The notes beneath the pieces are model-generated. The model worked only from the letters and a program-made list of their open reading frames with translations. It did no database searches and had not been told where the DNA came from. The position numbers and the translations under genes are program-made. Positions 18,180 to 27,510 of a DNA stretch of 64,000 nucleotides are shown here, in pieces. The stretch comes from Macrococcus sp. 19Msa1099 (GTDB lineage: Bacteria > Bacillota > Bacilli > Staphylococcales > Staphylococcaceae). The stretch spans positions 682,001 through 746,000 of the forward strand of contig CP079955.1 in NCBI GenBank assembly GCA_019357535.2, in the 5' to 3' direction. Within the stretch, counting starts at the first letter, position 1, and each line of letters opens with the position of its first letter.

Positions 18180-18857
18180 ATGGAAGAAGTAATTGATATT
18201 TCGAAGGTTTTGAATTTATTGAAAAGGAATTGGAAGTTTATTGTGGGTCTGTCTTTGCTTGGTGCATTGTTAGCTGCTGCAATAAGTTTCTTTTTAATTA
18301 AGCCGACATATTCAGCATCGACACAAATTCTGGTGAATTCTAAAGATGATAAAACACAATTCGAGTTACAAGCTAACCAGACAGATTTACAGTTAATCAA
18401 TACATATAATGAAATTATTAAATCACCAGTCATCTTAGACAAAGTAGCGGATAATTTAAATATCTCCAACGATTTATCGTCAAAGATCAGTGTCTCAAAT
18501 TCAACACAATCTAAGGTGATCACAATCAGCGCAACTTCTAAGAATTATAAAGATGCAGCTAAGATTGTTAATGAAACTGCGAGGGTCTTCTCTAAAGAAG
18601 TCGGAAAGATCATGAAGACAGATAATGTCACTGTCCTTACGAAAGCAGATGAAGATTTAAAGCCTTCTCCAGTGAAACCAAAGCCATTAATCAACACATT
18701 GATTGGTTTAATCTTAGGTTTACTGTTGGCGTTAGCGATAACACTTTTGAATAGTATGTTAGATAAACGTATTAAAACGGAAGAAGAAGTTCAAGAAATT
18801 CTAGGCTTACCAGTGATTGGTACGATTCCACACTTCGATGAGAAAACTTTAAAATAG
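18180..18857 (+). CDS. capA: capsule chain-length regulator / tyrosine kinase activator (CapA/Wzz-type)
   Basis: A 225-residue polysaccharide co-polymerase: transmembrane helix at about 20-40, an extracellular Wzz domain, a proline-rich PSPVKPKPL stretch, and a second helix at about 168-190. In Gram-positives the short cytoplasmic tail of this protein binds and activates a separate BY-kinase, here encoded next. AGGAGG precedes the ATG. Together with Wzy it would set chain length of the capsule assembled by the operon that follows. The gene follows the palindromic promoter candidate at 18098-18135. Confidence 0.9.
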   Translation: MEEVIDISKVLNLLKRNWKFIVGLSLLGALLAAAISFFLIKPTYSASTQILVNSKDDKTQFELQANQTDLQLINTYNEIIKSPVILDKVADNLNISNDLSSKISVSNSTQSKVITISATSKNYKDAAKIVNETARVFSKEVGKIMKTDNVTVLTKADEDLKPSPVKPKPLINTLIGLILGLLLALAITLLNSMLDKRIKTEEEVQEILGLPVIGTIPHFDEKTLK

Positions 18858-18874
18858 AAAGATGGGTGAATATA

Positions 18875-19588
18875 TTGTTTAAGAGAAAAAGTAAATCAAC
18901 ACAACTTCCTGAAAAGAGAAAACTAATTACGCATTTATATCCAAAATCGCCAGTAAGTGAGCAGTACCGTATGATTCGTTCGAATATCATGTTCTCAGGG
19001 ATTGATAATGAAATCAAGAAACTCGTTGTCACTTCAGCCGGGCCTTTAGCGGGTAAATCAACAACTGCTGCTAATGTTGCCGTAGCTTATGCGCAAGCAG
19101 GAAAGAAAGTTTTGCTTATTGATGGTGATTTAAGAAAACCGACTGTTCATCATACATTTGAAACAAAGAATGTGTTCGGGTTATCCAATCTGATTACGAA
19201 TCAGATAAATGTTAACCAGGCCGTTCAAAATACCCAGATAGAGAACTTATCAATATTGACTTCTGGCCCCATTCCTCCAAATCCTAGCGAATTGTTATCT
19301 TCAAATCGCTTTAAAGAATTACTGTCTAACTTCGAAGGATACTTCGACATGCTCATTATTGATACACCACCTGTACTCGCAGTAACAGACGCTGTAATTG
19401 TGGCTACTGTAGCTGATGGAACGCTTATAGTCACGAACACGGAAACAAATAATAAGCATCATTTGGTTAAAGCGAAGGAAGTACTACAGAAATCAGATGC
19501 AAACATACTAGGAGTAGTTCTGAACAATGTTGAGCAATCATCCACAGAAGACTACTACTATTATAAATACTACGGCAAATCAAATTAA
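18875..19588 (+). CDS. capB: capsule tyrosine-protein kinase (BY-kinase, CapB/CpsD-type)
   Basis: A 237-residue P-loop kinase: Walker A GPLAGKST near 54, Walker A' LLIDGDLRKP near 81, Walker B LIIDTPP near 159. The C-terminus has a tyrosine cluster (DYYYYKYYG), the autophosphorylation site of this family. It works with CapA in the Wzx/Wzy pathway, cycling between phosphorylated and unphosphorylated states. The TTG at 18875, with GGGTG 6-7 nt upstream, seems better than the GTG at 18866. The phosphatase gene capC that often follows in staphylococci is absent here; a dehydratase gene comes next. Kinase role is well supported, symbol by family analogy. Confidence 0.9.
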   Translation: MFKRKSKSTQLPEKRKLITHLYPKSPVSEQYRMIRSNIMFSGIDNEIKKLVVTSAGPLAGKSTTAANVAVAYAQAGKKVLLIDGDLRKPTVHHTFETKNVFGLSNLITNQINVNQAVQNTQIENLSILTSGPIPPNPSELLSSNRFKELLSNFEGYFDMLIIDTPPVLAVTDAVIVATVADGTLIVTNTETNNKHHLVKAKEVLQKSDANILGVVLNNVEQSSTEDYYYYKYYGKSN

Positions 19589-19605
19589 CCGAAAGGATTT
19601 ACATC

Positions 19606-21417
19606 ATGACTGCTAAAAAAAGGTTAATGTTCTTAATATTTTTAGATTCAATCATCGTTTCACTTTCTGTCTTTTTCTGCTATTCAATTATCTTTCCGTT
19701 CTTTGAAGGTGATCAACTCAATGATTTAATAGTATATTCAGTAATCCTTCTTCTAAGTCATCATTTATTTGCATACATATTCAATCTGTATCATCGTGCG
19801 TGGGAATATGCGAGTATTAATGAACTGATGGCAATCGTAAAAGGGGTTACGGCAAGTATCTTATTAACTTCAGTTCTAGCATTTATCATCAATGGCCAAG
19901 TCTTCATCCGATTAATATTTATTACCTGGATGATGCACCTCATATTAATTGGTGGATCAAGAATAAGCTGGCGCGTATTAAGACGATACATCCTTGATAA
20001 AGATATCGAATTAATTCCAACCCTGGTTGTAGGTGCAGGCCGCGGAGGAAACCTATTGATTCATCAGATGTTAACAACGCCTACAATGGGAATGAAACCT
20101 GTAGTAGCTGTCGATGATGATGTGAACAAGAAGAATATTGAATTAACAGATGGAATCAAAGTGAGAGGCACAACCTCAGATATACATAGTTTAGTAACTA
20201 AATACGATATCAAACGTATCGTAATTGCTATTCCTAGTCTGGATAAGCAAAAGTTAAATGATATACATAAAGCTGCAACTGAAACGGGGTCAGAAGTTTT
20301 AATTATGCCGAATATCGATGATGTTATGGCAGGTAAACTTGAAGTTTCACAGCTTAAGAAAGTAGAAGTAGAAGATTTGTTGGGTCGTGATCCTATTGAA
20401 CTTGATGATCAAGGGATTTCCGAACAAATAGAAGGTAAGACGATACTTGTTACAGGTGCTGGAGGATCCATCGGTTCAGAGTTGTGTCGTCAAATTGTAA
20501 GATACAAGCCGAGACGTCTTGTATTACTAGGGCATGGAGAGAATTCAATATACTTAATTAATGAAGAGTTAAACAATAAGCTGCTGGGTAGTGTTGAAAT
20601 TATTCCTCTTATAGCAGATGTTCAAGACCGTGAGCGTATGTTTGAACAGATGTTGAAATATAAACCAGATATTGTGTATCACGCGGCTGCTCATAAACAT
20701 GTACCATTAATGGAATATAATCCAACAGAAGCTGTGAAGAATAATATCATTGGAACTAAAAATACTGCTGAAGCTGCTTTAAATGCAGAAGTGAGTAGAT
20801 TTGTGCTTGTATCTACAGATAAAGCTGTAAATCCTCCGAATGTGATGGGGGCAACAAAACGCGTCGCTGAGATGGTTATTCAAGCATTGGATAAAGAGAG
20901 TACTACAACAAGGTTTGTTGCTGTGCGTTTCGGTAATGTATTAGGATCTAGAGGATCTGTGATACCTAAATTTAAGCAGCAAATTGAAGCAGGTGGACCT
21001 GTAACGGTAACTCATCCAGATATGACACGTTACTTCATGACGATACCAGAAGCATCTAGATTAGTCATTCAAGCAGGAGCACTTGCAAAAGGTGGCGAAA
21101 TATTTGTCCTTGATATGGGTGAGCCCGTTAAAATTGTAGATCTAGCTAAAAATATGATTCGTCTTTGTGGCTTTGAAGAGGATGAGATTCCGATAGAATT
21201 TACTGGAATCAGACCTGGAGAGAAGATGTATGAAGAATTATTAAATGAGAATGAAATACATCCTGAACAAATATATGAAAAAATATATATAGGAAAAGTA
21301 GAAGATTCTCCCTTAGATAAATTAAATTTATTGATAAATAATCTACAAAATAGTTCAGAAATAAAAAAAGATTTATTGGGATTCATAAATAATAATAGAG
21401 GTGGAAAAAATGAATAA
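19606..21417 (+). CDS. capD: membrane UDP-GlcNAc 4,6-dehydratase (CapD/PglF-type)
   Basis: A 603-residue protein with four N-terminal membrane helices (about 1-110), a first nucleotide-binding-like domain, and a catalytic SDR domain with TGAGGSIGSE near 282. YHAAAHKHVP and STDKAVNPPNVMGATKR follow; the MGATK sequence replaces the usual YxxxK, as in PglF, FlaA1 and WbpM. It should convert UDP-GlcNAc to UDP-4-keto-6-deoxy-GlcNAc at the membrane. Size matches CapD/PglF (about 590-610). The last 50 codons become markedly more AT-rich than the body of the gene, like the cassette that follows. The next gene overlaps by 8 bases. Confidence 0.9.
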   Translation: MTAKKRLMFLIFLDSIIVSLSVFFCYSIIFPFFEGDQLNDLIVYSVILLLSHHLFAYIFNLYHRAWEYASINELMAIVKGVTASILLTSVLAFIINGQVFIRLIFITWMMHLILIGGSRISWRVLRRYILDKDIELIPTLVVGAGRGGNLLIHQMLTTPTMGMKPVVAVDDDVNKKNIELTDGIKVRGTTSDIHSLVTKYDIKRIVIAIPSLDKQKLNDIHKAATETGSEVLIMPNIDDVMAGKLEVSQLKKVEVEDLLGRDPIELDDQGISEQIEGKTILVTGAGGSIGSELCRQIVRYKPRRLVLLGHGENSIYLINEELNNKLLGSVEIIPLIADVQDRERMFEQMLKYKPDIVYHAAAHKHVPLMEYNPTEAVKNNIIGTKNTAEAALNAEVSRFVLVSTDKAVNPPNVMGATKRVAEMVIQALDKESTTTRFVAVRFGNVLGSRGSVIPKFKQQIEAGGPVTVTHPDMTRYFMTIPEASRLVIQAGALAKGGEIFVLDMGEPVKIVDLAKNMIRLCGFEEDEIPIEFTGIRPGEKMYEELLNENEIHPEQIYEKIYIGKVEDSPLDKLNLLINNLQNSSEIKKDLLGFINNNRGGKNE

Positions 21418-22687
21418 TATTAAAATAGGTGTTATAGGTTTAGGATACGTTGGTATGCCATTAGCAGTAGCATTTGCAGAGAAGTACGAAGTAATAGGTT
21501 TTGATATAGATGAAAATAAAATTAATCAATATAATAACAATATCGATCCTACTGGAGAAATAGGTTCTGAAGGCTTAGAAAATACCAGTATGAAATTTAC
21601 TTCAGATGAAGACGATTTAAAGTCAGTAAATTTTTTCATTGTAACTGTTCCTACACCGATTAAACAAGATAATACCCCGAATTTAAATCCAATTGAAGGT
21701 GCTACTAAATTAGTAGGAAAGTATTTGAAAAAGGGGGATATCGTTGTCTATGAATCAACAGTATATCCAGGAGTTACGGAAGATATCTGTGCTCCATTAT
21801 TAAGTAAAATTTCAGGACTAGAGTCAATCAAAGATTTTAAAGTCGGATATTCACCTGAAAGAATAAATCCGGGAGATAAGGTAAATACTGTTAAAAATAT
21901 TATCAAAATTGTATCCGGAATAGATGAAGAATCATTAGAATTGATTGCTAATGTATATGATTCTATTATTGAAGCGGGTATTCATAAGGCTCCAAACATT
22001 AAAGTGGCTGAGAGTGCAAAAGTAGTAGAAAACAGTCAGAGAGATATTAATATCGCTTTTATGAATGAACTATCGCAAGTGTTTAATTTGATGGATATTA
22101 ATACTAATGATGTTATCGAAGCTATGAACACTAAATGGAATGCATTAGGTTTTTATCCTGGATTAGTAGGCGGGCATTGTATTGGAGTAGATCCATATTA
22201 TTTTATATATAAAGCTGAAAATTTAGGATATCATTCACAAATAATTTCATCAGGTAGGAAAATTAATAACTATATGTCGAAATTCATAGCTACCAATTTA
22301 ATTAAATACTTAGTTAAAATAAATAAAGTACGAAACCCTAGAATCTTAATTGCGGGGTTAACATTTAAAGAAAATACACCTGATTTTAGAAATTCTAAAG
22401 TTTTAGATGTAATTAAGGAATTAAATGACTATAATATTACTCCATATGTGATTGATCCTTTTATAGAGAACTTTGATCAAAAAGGAATACAAGCAAATTT
22501 TATTAAAGATTTTGATGAAATAGAAAATACATTTGATGGTTTAATATATGCGATTGATCATAAACAATTTCATGAAAACGATGATAAAATTTTTATAGAA
22601 TTATTAAACAAAGAAAGTATAATCATTGACTTAAAAAATAGATTTAAAAATTACGAGAGTGAAAACATTAATTATTGGGCGCTTTAG
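21410..22687 (+). CDS. UDP-N-acetylhexosamine 6-dehydrogenase (CapL/TviB/WbpO-type)
   Basis: A 425-residue UDP-sugar dehydrogenase distinct from the WecC-type one upstream. It has GLGYVGMP at 9-16, YSPERINPGDK, and the catalytic cysteine in GGHCIGVDPYY near 255. The SPERINPGD signature is typical of TviB, WbpO and CapL, which oxidise UDP-GlcNAc or UDP-GalNAc to the uronic acid. The ATG at 21410 has an AGAGGTGG ribosome site inside capD; the GTG at 21401 is less likely. It begins the AT-rich cassette. It should supply an acidic amino sugar for the capsule; gluco or galacto configuration is undecided. Confidence 0.87.
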   Translation: MNNIKIGVIGLGYVGMPLAVAFAEKYEVIGFDIDENKINQYNNNIDPTGEIGSEGLENTSMKFTSDEDDLKSVNFFIVTVPTPIKQDNTPNLNPIEGATKLVGKYLKKGDIVVYESTVYPGVTEDICAPLLSKISGLESIKDFKVGYSPERINPGDKVNTVKNIIKIVSGIDEESLELIANVYDSIIEAGIHKAPNIKVAESAKVVENSQRDINIAFMNELSQVFNLMDINTNDVIEAMNTKWNALGFYPGLVGGHCIGVDPYYFIYKAENLGYHSQIISSGRKINNYMSKFIATNLIKYLVKINKVRNPRILIAGLTFKENTPDFRNSKVLDVIKELNDYNITPYVIDPFIENFDQKGIQANFIKDFDEIENTFDGLIYAIDHKQFHENDDKIFIELLNKESIIIDLKNRFKNYESENINYWAL

Positions 22688-22708
22688 CTAATAAGGAGGA
22701 CGATAAAT

Positions 22709-23929
22709 ATGGAAAATAGAGTAATAAATTTTTCTCCAGTCTATATTGGGGATGATGAAATTAATAATGTTATTGATGTTCTGAAGTCAGGTTGGATAAC
22801 TACTGGTCCAAAGACCAAAGAATTTGAGCGAAAAGTTTCATCATATTTAGGAACTTCAAAAACAGCTGCCCTCAATTCTTGCACTGCAGCTTTAGAGATG
22901 ACATTAAGATTATTAAATATAAAAGAAGGGGATGAAGTTATTATCCCTGCTTATACATATAGTGCAACTGCTGCAGCAGTTGCACATACTGGAGCAAAAA
23001 TTGTAATGGTTGATAGTAATCAGAATAATTTTCAAATGGATTATTCAAAATTGGAAGGTTACATAAATTCAAAGACCAAGGCAATTATTCCTGTAGATAT
23101 AGCAGGTATACCATGTAATTATTCAAAGATTTTTAAAATCGTTGAGAAAAACAAGGAGAAATTTAATGCAAATGGAAAGATGCAAGAGGCAATTGGCAGA
23201 ATAGCAGTTATTACTGATGCTGCACATTCATTTGGAGCTTCCTATGATGGCAAGTTAATAGGTAGCATTTCAGACTTTACTTGTTTCTCATTTCATGCTG
23301 TCAAAAATTTAACAACAGGTGAAGGTGGAGCAGTTACATGGAAGAGTATAAGTGGAATAAGTGATGATTATATCTATTCTAAATATATGCACCTAAGTTT
23401 ACATGGGCAAACCAAAGATGCATTTTCAAAAAATAAAAGTGGACAATGGGAATACGATATTATCGCTCCTTTGTATAAATGCAACATGACAGATATCTCT
23501 GCTGCTATAGGATTAGGACAGTTAGATAAATATCAAAGATTTTTAAATAAAAGAGAAGACCTTATTAACAAATATGATGAATTATTAAACGATGATATAT
23601 TTATTAAACCACAACATTTTACAAATGAATATAAATCATCCGGACATCTATATTTATTAAGGATAGGTGGTATCAAATCAGAACAGAGAGACCAAATAAT
23701 AAATGAAATGGCAAAAGTTAATATAGCATGTAATGTTCATTACAAGCCATTACCTTTATTAACAGCGTACAAAAATTTAGGATTTGATATTAAAGATTAT
23801 CAAAATGCATATGAATTATTTAAAAACGAAATTTCTCTACCTTTACATTATCAGTTAACAGAGGATGATATTGAATATATCTGTTTTAATTTGAAAAAAA
23901 TTTTAAAAAAGGTATGTAATTATGTATAA
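22709..23929 (+). CDS. DegT/DnrJ/EryC1/StrS-family sugar aminotransferase
   Basis: A 406-residue PLP enzyme. The substrate loop SGWITTGPKTKEFE is near the N-terminus, TDAAHSFGA carries the cofactor aspartate, and the Schiff-base lysine lies in FHAVKNLTTGEGG near residue 200. It would aminate the 4-keto sugar made by the CapD/PglF dehydratase to give a UDP-4-amino-4,6-dideoxy-N-acetylhexosamine. AAGGAGGA precedes the ATG. The end overlaps the initiating transferase gene by 8 bases. The same order of aminotransferase and PglC-like enzyme occurs in diacetamido-trideoxyhexose pathways. Confidence 0.88.
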   Translation: MENRVINFSPVYIGDDEINNVIDVLKSGWITTGPKTKEFERKVSSYLGTSKTAALNSCTAALEMTLRLLNIKEGDEVIIPAYTYSATAAAVAHTGAKIVMVDSNQNNFQMDYSKLEGYINSKTKAIIPVDIAGIPCNYSKIFKIVEKNKEKFNANGKMQEAIGRIAVITDAAHSFGASYDGKLIGSISDFTCFSFHAVKNLTTGEGGAVTWKSISGISDDYIYSKYMHLSLHGQTKDAFSKNKSGQWEYDIIAPLYKCNMTDISAAIGLGQLDKYQRFLNKREDLINKYDELLNDDIFIKPQHFTNEYKSSGHLYLLRIGGIKSEQRDQIINEMAKVNIACNVHYKPLPLLTAYKNLGFDIKDYQNAYELFKNEISLPLHYQLTEDDIEYICFNLKKILKKVCNYV

Positions 23930-24509
23930 AAAGTATTTTAAAAGATTAATAGATTTGTACATATGCTATATAATTTTTCCGCCATTTTTAATCATTTCAA
24001 TAGTGATAAGCATATTAATAAAATTGGAAGATGGAGGAGATATTTTTTATAAAAGTAACAGATTAGGGATTAATAAAAATCAGTTTAAAATTTATAAGTT
24101 TAGGTCTATGAAAGAAAATGCACCAGATTATAGAAATACTGATGGATCAACTTTTAATTCTGACGATGATCCAAGAATCACAAATATAGGTCGATTATTA
24201 AGAAAGTCTAGTCTAGATGAATTACCTCAAATATTTAATGTAATCAAAGGAGATATGAGTTTTATAGGCCCAAGACCGGATACAGTTGAAGCATTAGATA
24301 TTTATTCAAAAGAAGAAGAAAGAAAATTAACTGTTAAACCAGGAATTACTGGATATAATCAAGCATTTTATAGAAACAGTATTAGTCAACAAGAAAAATT
24401 TAAAAATGACGTATACTATGTAGAAAATCAAAGTGTATTTCTTGATATTAAGATCATAATTAGAACTTTATATTCAGTATTATTTAGTAAAAATATTAAT
24501 AACAAGTAG
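23922..24509 (+). CDS. initiating phosphoglycosyltransferase (PglC-like, monotopic)
   Basis: A 195-residue bacterial sugar transferase of the short type, without the N-terminal helices of WbaP. A reentrant hydrophobic helix lies at about 14-34. The conserved core follows: YKFRSM, the catalytic Asp-Glu of SLDELPQ near 98-100, and MSFIGPRP. It transfers a phosphosugar from UDP to undecaprenyl phosphate, starting the repeat unit. With the aminotransferase before and acetyltransferase after it, the likely first sugar is a diacetamido-trideoxyhexose, as with PglC. That substrate is inferred from context. It overlaps the preceding gene by 8 bases. Confidence 0.9.
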   Translation: MYKKYFKRLIDLYICYIIFPPFLIISIVISILIKLEDGGDIFYKSNRLGINKNQFKIYKFRSMKENAPDYRNTDGSTFNSDDDPRITNIGRLLRKSSLDELPQIFNVIKGDMSFIGPRPDTVEALDIYSKEEERKLTVKPGITGYNQAFYRNSISQQEKFKNDVYYVENQSVFLDIKIIIRTLYSVLFSKNINNK

Positions 24510-24522
24510 GTGTGAATGAATT

Positions 24523-25035
24523 GTGATAGAAGATAATATTTCAATTAGAGGATTAAGAATTTCTGATGAAAAAATAATTTTACATTGGAAAGAAAATAAG
24601 TTCTTAAGAGATCAGATTGGCACCTTATTTCCAATAAGCGAATTAGAACACAAAAAGTGGTTTGAAAATAAAATGTTTGATAGCAATACAAAGTCATTTA
24701 TGATTGATTTTAATGATAAGCCTATAGGAATGATCGGATTTAATAGGTTAGACTTAATAAATAGTAATGCAGAAATATTTATGTTTATCGGAAATCAAGA
24801 AAATCGAGGAAAAGGATTAGGGAAAACAAGCTTATCGCTATTCACAAATTTCTGTAAAAAAACTTTAAATTTAAAAATTATTTATTTATTTGTATTTGAG
24901 TATAACAATCATGCAATTAATCTGTATAAAAGATTAAACTTTAATGTAACTGGTAAGATACCTTGCTCAAAGTATCATGATGGAGAATATTTTGACACTA
25001 TTATTATGACAAAATTTTTAGATAAAGAGGAATAG
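24523..25035 (+). CDS. GNAT-family N-acetyltransferase (sugar-nucleotide type)
   Basis: A 170-residue RimJ/GNAT fold protein beginning with IRGLRISDEKIILHWKENK. The acetyl-CoA pyrophosphate loop is NRGKGLGKT near 95, and a late NNHAINLYKRLNF motif is typical of the family. In the capsule context it would acetylate the 4-amino group produced by the DegT enzyme, a role filled by GNAT enzymes such as PseH in pseudaminic acid synthesis or by a different fold (PglD) in Campylobacter. GTG start with TAGGTG upstream. It ends one base before the ATP-grasp gene. Confidence 0.82.
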   Translation: MIEDNISIRGLRISDEKIILHWKENKFLRDQIGTLFPISELEHKKWFENKMFDSNTKSFMIDFNDKPIGMIGFNRLDLINSNAEIFMFIGNQENRGKGLGKTSLSLFTNFCKKTLNLKIIYLFVFEYNNHAINLYKRLNFNVTGKIPCSKYHDGEYFDTIIMTKFLDKEE

Positions 25036-25036
25036 T

Positions 25037-26212
25037 ATGAAAATTATTATCTTAGGTGGAAGTTTACTACAAGTACCTCTAATAAAAAAGGCGAAACAAC
25101 TAGGTCTAGAAGTTGTATTAATCGACTTTAATTCAAATGCCATTGGAATAGAGTATGCTGATAAATTTTATGAAGTTAGCACTAATAATACTGATAGAAT
25201 TGAAACTATTTTTTTAGAAGAGAATGCAAAATGTATTATTACTGCAGCTACAGATTCGCCTATGAAATCAATCGCTAAAATTAATGACAAATACAATCTT
25301 ATTGGTATCGATTTTGAAACTGCATTAAATGCTACGAACAAAGCATTAATGAGAACGAAACTGCAAGAGCAACAAGTACCGATACCTAATTTTATTAAAG
25401 TTAACAATTACCAAGATTTTATTGAAGCATTGCAACTGTTTAAAGGAAAAAAAATTATAAAGCCTGTTGATTCATCAGGTAGTAGAGGTATTTTTTTATT
25501 AGAAGATGATACATATAGTAGGGATGCCTTTGATCATGCTAAAAAATATTCTACAAATGGGGATATTCTAATTGAGGAATATTTAATAGGTGATGAAATA
25601 AGTGTTGAAAGTATAGTTATTGAAGGTGAAACTCATATTATTGCAGTAACAGATAAAATTACAACTGGTAAGCCTCACTTTATTGAACTAGGGCATTCAA
25701 TTCCTTCTAAATTTGAGGGAGAAGTCTTAAGTAATATTTATGAGGTTACGAAACAAGCAAATCAAGCTCTAGGTATATCAATTGGTCCATCACACACTGA
25801 AATAATTATTACTGACTCTGGACCGAAAATTGTGGAGGTAGGAGCACGATTAGGTGGAGATTTTATAACTAGCCACTTAGTTCCAGAATCTACAAATGTT
25901 GACCTTTTAAAACTTCATATTTTGCAGAGTATTGGAGAAAAGATAAGTATTGGAAATATTGAAAGTTATGGATCTACTATTAGATATTTTCAAAGTTTAG
26001 AGGGCATAGTAAAGAAACTGAGTTTAGAAAATGTTGATGATAATGATAACATAGTAGATTTATGTTTTTATGTGAGAGTTAATGACAAAGTGAATAAACT
26101 AACAAGTAGCGGCTCTAGAATCGGACATATTATTTACAAAAGTGAATCTGTAGAAAAGGCTATTAAAGAAGTTGAAGAAGTCATGAAACAAATTGAAATA
26201 GAGGTTGAATAA
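25037..26212 (+). CDS. ATP-grasp ligase of the capsule locus
   Basis: A 391-residue ATP-grasp enzyme. The N-terminal pre-ATP domain reads IIILGGSLLQVPLI. The ATP-grasp domain contains KIIKPVDSSGSRGIF, ILIEEYLIGDEISVE and IVEVGARLGGDF, the last holding the Mg-binding acidic residues. It belongs to the carbamoyl-phosphate-synthase-like or amino-acid ligase group, forming an acyl-phosphate and then an amide or thioester bond. Inside a capsule cassette it could attach an amino acid to the uronic acid or to an amino sugar, but nothing visible fixes the substrate. It is not purK or purD, which are encoded elsewhere in this window. Confidence 0.8.
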   Translation: MKIIILGGSLLQVPLIKKAKQLGLEVVLIDFNSNAIGIEYADKFYEVSTNNTDRIETIFLEENAKCIITAATDSPMKSIAKINDKYNLIGIDFETALNATNKALMRTKLQEQQVPIPNFIKVNNYQDFIEALQLFKGKKIIKPVDSSGSRGIFLLEDDTYSRDAFDHAKKYSTNGDILIEEYLIGDEISVESIVIEGETHIIAVTDKITTGKPHFIELGHSIPSKFEGEVLSNIYEVTKQANQALGISIGPSHTEIIITDSGPKIVEVGARLGGDFITSHLVPESTNVDLLKLHILQSIGEKISIGNIESYGSTIRYFQSLEGIVKKLSLENVDDNDNIVDLCFYVRVNDKVNKLTSSGSRIGHIIYKSESVEKAIKEVEEVMKQIEIEVE

Positions 26213-26213
26213 A

Positions 26214-27428
26214 ATGAAAACGATATGGATAGTATCTGATGGAGAGCCTTTACCAACAGATGATGCGAACGTTAGGCTAAGAAGAATGGGAAATTTAGCT
26301 GAAATATTATCAGAGGACTGTAAAGTTATTTGGTTTTCTTCAAATTTTCAACACTATACAAAGTCATTTAGATCCAGCAATGACACTTTGGTTGAAATTA
26401 ATAAAAATTATCACATTCAATTATTATCTACAAAAGGATATCAAAAAAATGTTTCAATTAATAGATTGATTCATTATAAAGTGTTATCAAAAAAATTTAT
26501 CGATGTTTCATATATGATGGATACTCCTGATATCATTTTATGTACGTTAGCTCCAATAGATTTAGCAAAAGCCGTTATGAAATACTCAAAAAAACATAAT
26601 GTAAAATATATTATAGACATTAGAGATTTATGGCCGGAAATATATTATGATGTCCTTCCTAATAAATTGAAATATCTAACTGATGTTTTAGTGAAAAAAA
26701 ATAAATTAGAATTAAAATCAATATTAAAAAATTCATATTCTATAATTGGTGTAACTAGTAAATTCTTAGATTATGGTCTTGACATAGCAGGTATAAAATT
26801 AAGAAAACAGGATTGTGTAATCCATACAGCATATCCAATTCTTAATGTAGAAAATAACTTTTATGATTTATGGTCTAAATATAAACTAAAAACTGACGAT
26901 AAAATAATAACATTTGTTGGCAACTTCAGTGATCAATTTAATATTGAGCCTATTTTTGATTCATTAAATTATTTAAATAATCAAGACATAAAAATAGTGT
27001 TATGTGGAGTTGGTAAAAACTTAGAGAAGTATAAAGAAGTTTATGGAAAAGATGAAAGAATAATCTTTCCTGGTTGGATAAATCAAGATGAAATATCATC
27101 TTTACTAAATAATTCCATATTAGGTATTGCGCCATACATAGACAGTATTAACTATAGAAATAACCTACCTAATAAGTTTGGTGAATATTTGTCATTTGGT
27201 GTTCCAATATTAGTTGGAGTTGAAGGAATGATGAAAGAGCTATTACTTTTAAATAAATGTGGTAATTTTTACAAAAATTCAAAAGACTTGGCTAAGCTAA
27301 TTGATAGGTATACAATGGATGACGATTTTCAAAGTGAACAATCAAATGCTGCGAAAAAGTTATATGATAAGAATTTTAATGCAGATATAGTCTATAGGGA
27401 ATTTGCAAAATATATAAAAGAAATTTAA
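26214..27428 (+). CDS. GT4-family glycosyltransferase (WbuB-like)
   Basis: A 404-residue GT-B protein with an N-terminal SDGEPLPTDDANVRLRRMG loop and IIDIRDLWPEIYYD, the same IRDLWP motif seen in the transferase at 7233. The C-terminal domain has ITFVGNFS, VLCGVGKN, IIFPGW and LPNKFGEYLSFGVP, the donor site. It should add a 6-deoxy-amino sugar or similar unit to the lipid-linked capsule repeat. The ATG at 26214 with GAGGT upstream is preferred over the TTG at 26205. It follows the ATP-grasp stop by one base. Very AT-rich codon use (many AAA, ATA, TTA). Confidence 0.83.
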   Translation: MKTIWIVSDGEPLPTDDANVRLRRMGNLAEILSEDCKVIWFSSNFQHYTKSFRSSNDTLVEINKNYHIQLLSTKGYQKNVSINRLIHYKVLSKKFIDVSYMMDTPDIILCTLAPIDLAKAVMKYSKKHNVKYIIDIRDLWPEIYYDVLPNKLKYLTDVLVKKNKLELKSILKNSYSIIGVTSKFLDYGLDIAGIKLRKQDCVIHTAYPILNVENNFYDLWSKYKLKTDDKIITFVGNFSDQFNIEPIFDSLNYLNNQDIKIVLCGVGKNLEKYKEVYGKDERIIFPGWINQDEISSLLNNSILGIAPYIDSINYRNNLPNKFGEYLSFGVPILVGVEGMMKELLLLNKCGNFYKNSKDLAKLIDRYTMDDDFQSEQSNAAKKLYDKNFNADIVYREFAKYIKEI

Positions 27429-27510
27429 AAAGACAATTAGCACTTATTATCTTATCTGATTTTACTTTTTGATAATGTTAGATGAAAGCAACGAAAGGAC
27501 CCAATCAATA

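Noticed and set aside
20280-20400. Possible fusion or frameshift in the middle of capD
   Set aside because: The frame is continuous and the two-domain layout is normal for CapD/PglF proteins.
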